Positions 51,501 through 54,500 of a stretch of 64,000 nucleotides of DNA are shown here, piece after piece (position 1 is the first letter of the stretch; each line of letters opens with the position of its first letter). Position numbers and translations under genes: made by a program. Source of the stretch: Ariolimax columbianus (taxonomy: Eukaryota; Mollusca; Gastropoda; Stylommatophora; Arionidae); NCBI GenBank assembly GCA_036924085.1, contig JAVGWX010000011.1:41029970-41093969 (forward strand), written 5' to 3'. A model generated the notes under the pieces. The model made no database searches and was not told the DNA's origin. It was given only the letters and a program-made list of their open reading frames with translations.

Positions 51501-54500
51501 TTTTTCGAAAAAATACAGGTTGATGTTTGACAGCGTACGAAGAAGAAGAAGAAGACAAATTTACTTTAATCAGATATAGTAGCAAGGGTTTACTAAAAGG
51601 AGATCATGCTTAACAAATCTATTAGAATTCATGGAAGATATTACCAAACCAAAATGATAGATAGAGGGAGCCAGTGGATTTTATTTGTTTAGATTTTGCA
51701 AAGGCATTTGATAGAGTACCATATCAAAGATTGTTTAGAAAGTTTAAATCTCATGAAATAGTAGGGGAAGTTACCAAATGGATTGAATATTGGTAAACGG
51801 GATAAAGGAAGAGAGTGGACATAAATAAGGAATACTTTTGGGTGGTGTGAGGTAAAAAGTGGAGTGCCACAGAGCTCAGTTTTAGGATCAATTTTGTTTT
51901 TGATATGTATAAAATAATTTAGACAATGATATTGAATCCATGGTTGCAAAATTCACGGATGACACAAAACTATCCAGAAGTGTCTCATCTAAAGCATAGG
52001 TGGATATATTGAGATTGGATTTAGATAGAATTCAAGAATCGTCTCTGAGCTGGCAGATGGAAATTAATGTAGATAAATTTACAGTCATCCAGATGGGTAG
52101 ATCCAATATGGAGTTTAGTTACAGGATGGGAGAGAACAATATAAAGAAGATAGAAAAGAAAAGGGACCTAGGGGTTATAATAGATCATACAGGTAAGGCG
52201 AGTGAGCAAGTCCAAGTAGCAGTGGAAAAGGTAAATGCAATGTTAGGTATGATAAGAAATATTAAACATAGGAGTAAGGAGGTGATTGTCAAACTGTATA
52301 AAGCATTAGTTAGACCTAGATTGGAGTATTGTGTACAGGTGTGGTCCTTATTGTATAGGAGATATAAACATGCTGGAAACAATACATAGAAGAGTGACAA
52401 AGCTGATAGTGGGATTCCAGAATTATAGTTATGAGGAAAGGCTCAGTAAAACCGATTTACGGTGTCTAGAAAAAAGAAGAATTTGAGGTTTATAAGACAA
52501 TTAAGAGAAAGGATAAATTAGACTAACAAGTTTTTCAAAGTACAAGCAGCTGCTAGAACAAGAGGACACAGCTGCTAGAACAAGAGGACACAGCTGCTAG
52601 AACAAGAGGACACAGCTGCTAGAACAAGAGGATACAGCTGCTAGAACAAGAGGACACAGCTGCTAGAACAAGAGGACACAGCTGCTAGAACAAGAGGACA
52701 CAGCTGCTAGAACAAGAGGACACAGCTGCTAGAACAAGAGGACACAGCTGCTAGAACAAGAGGACACAGCTGCTAGAACAAGAGGACACAGCTGCTAGAA
52801 CAAGAGGACACAGCTGCTAGAACAAGAGGACACAGCTGCTAGAACAAGAGGACACAGCTGCTAGAACAAGAGGACACAGCTGCTAGAACAAGAGGACACA
52901 GCTGCTAGAACAAGAGGACACAGCTGCTAGAATAAGAGGACACAGCTGCTAGAACAAGAGGACACAGCTGCTAGAACAAGAGGACACAGCTGCTAGAACA
53001 AGAGGACACAGCTGCTAGAATAAGAGGACACAGCTGCTAGAACAAGAGGACACAGCTGCTAGAACAAGAGGACACAGCTGCTAGAACAAGAGGACACAGC
53101 TGCTAGAACAAGAGGACACAGCTGCTAGAACAAGAGGACACAGCTGCTAGAACAAGAGGACACAGCTGCTAGAACAAGAGGATACAGCTGCTAGAACAAG
53201 AGGACACAGCTGCTAGAACAAGAGGACACAGCTGCTAGAACAAGAGGACACAGCTGCTAGAACAAGAGGACACAGCTGCTAGAACAAGAGGACACAGCTG
53301 CTAGAACAAGAGGACACAGCTGCTAGAACAAGAGGACACAGCTGCTAGAACAAGAGGACACAGCTGCTAGAACAAGAGGACACAGCTGCTAGAACAAGAG
53401 GACACAGCTGCTAGAACAAGAGGACACAGCTGCTAGAATAAGAGGACACAGCTGCTAGAACAAGAGGACACAGCTGCTAGAACAAGAGGACACAGCTGCT
53501 AGAACAAGAGGACACAGCTGCTAGAACAAGAGGACACAGCTGCTAGAACAAGAGGACACAGCTGCTAGAACAAGAGGACACAGCTGCTAGAACAAGAGGC
53601 CACAGCTGCTAGAACAAGAGGACACAGCTGCTAGAACAAGAGGACACAGCTGCTAGAACAAGAGGACACAGCTGCTAGAACAAGAGGACACAGCTGCTAG
53701 AACAAGAGGACACAGCTGCTAGAACAAGAGGACACAGCTGCTAGAACAAGAGGACACAGCTGCTAGAACAAGAGGACACAGCTGCTAGAACAAGAGGTCA
53801 CAGCTACAAATTATTTAAAGAAAGGTCCAGATTAGATAGTAAGAAATATTTTTTAAGTGACAGAGTGGTGAATGTTTGGAATGCATTGGCACATTGCCAT
53901 AGTAAATTATGGAGGCATGGTCAGTTTATGATTTCAAGAATAGCTTGGACACACTCAGTTATTTTTAGATCAAGTGGAGTTGCAGAAACTGGATTTATAC
54001 AGACTCTGTAGAGCCTTCTATACCAGTATTTAGAAGTTAAGTTAAGTATTAAGTATTATTCTTTCCCTAAGCTCAATATTGATGTTATTTGTTGTTATAA
54101 GTTTTGTCTACCATTTTCAGTCTGAGCTAAATTATCACCAACGTTCAATTCAAAATATGTACGAAAATACAGTTAGTAGAAGGGTAGAGTAGAGTGGATG
54201 GTACGTGAAGAACCACTGACTGACAGCTTCAGGGTGCAAACAGGGGTGAGACATGGATGCCTGCTCTCACCTTTCCTGTTCTTGTTGGCTATAGATTAGA
54301 TAATGAAGACATCAATAGAGGGTAAAAGAACTGGTATTCAGTGGACAATATTGTCACAATTGGAAGACTTAGACTGCACAGATGATCTGGTATATTTAGT
54401 TACACACTCATGGCAAAATGCAAGACAAACTTGATAGGGTGAAAGAACAATCAACCAAATTGGGACTATCTACATTTTAAAAAAAACAAGCTCCTTAAAC

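Larger units (their letters stand above)
46535..51552 (+). mobile_element. LINE with 28S rRNA 5' end, complete + copy
   Basis: A 5.0-kb insertion with perfect duplications AGACAAATTTAC at 46523-46534 and 51553-51564. It begins inside a 28S-like module, has a second full 28S 3'-terminal block, leader, endonuclease, RT, RNase H, zinc-binding end and an AAG repeat tail (GTACGAAGAAGAAGAAGAAG). Frames are broken in the endonuclease region and near 50465-50720, so it is dead. It is the most complete copy in the window and defines the domain order. It sits inside an older CR1/L2-like LINE within SIAE intron 8. Confidence 0.9.
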
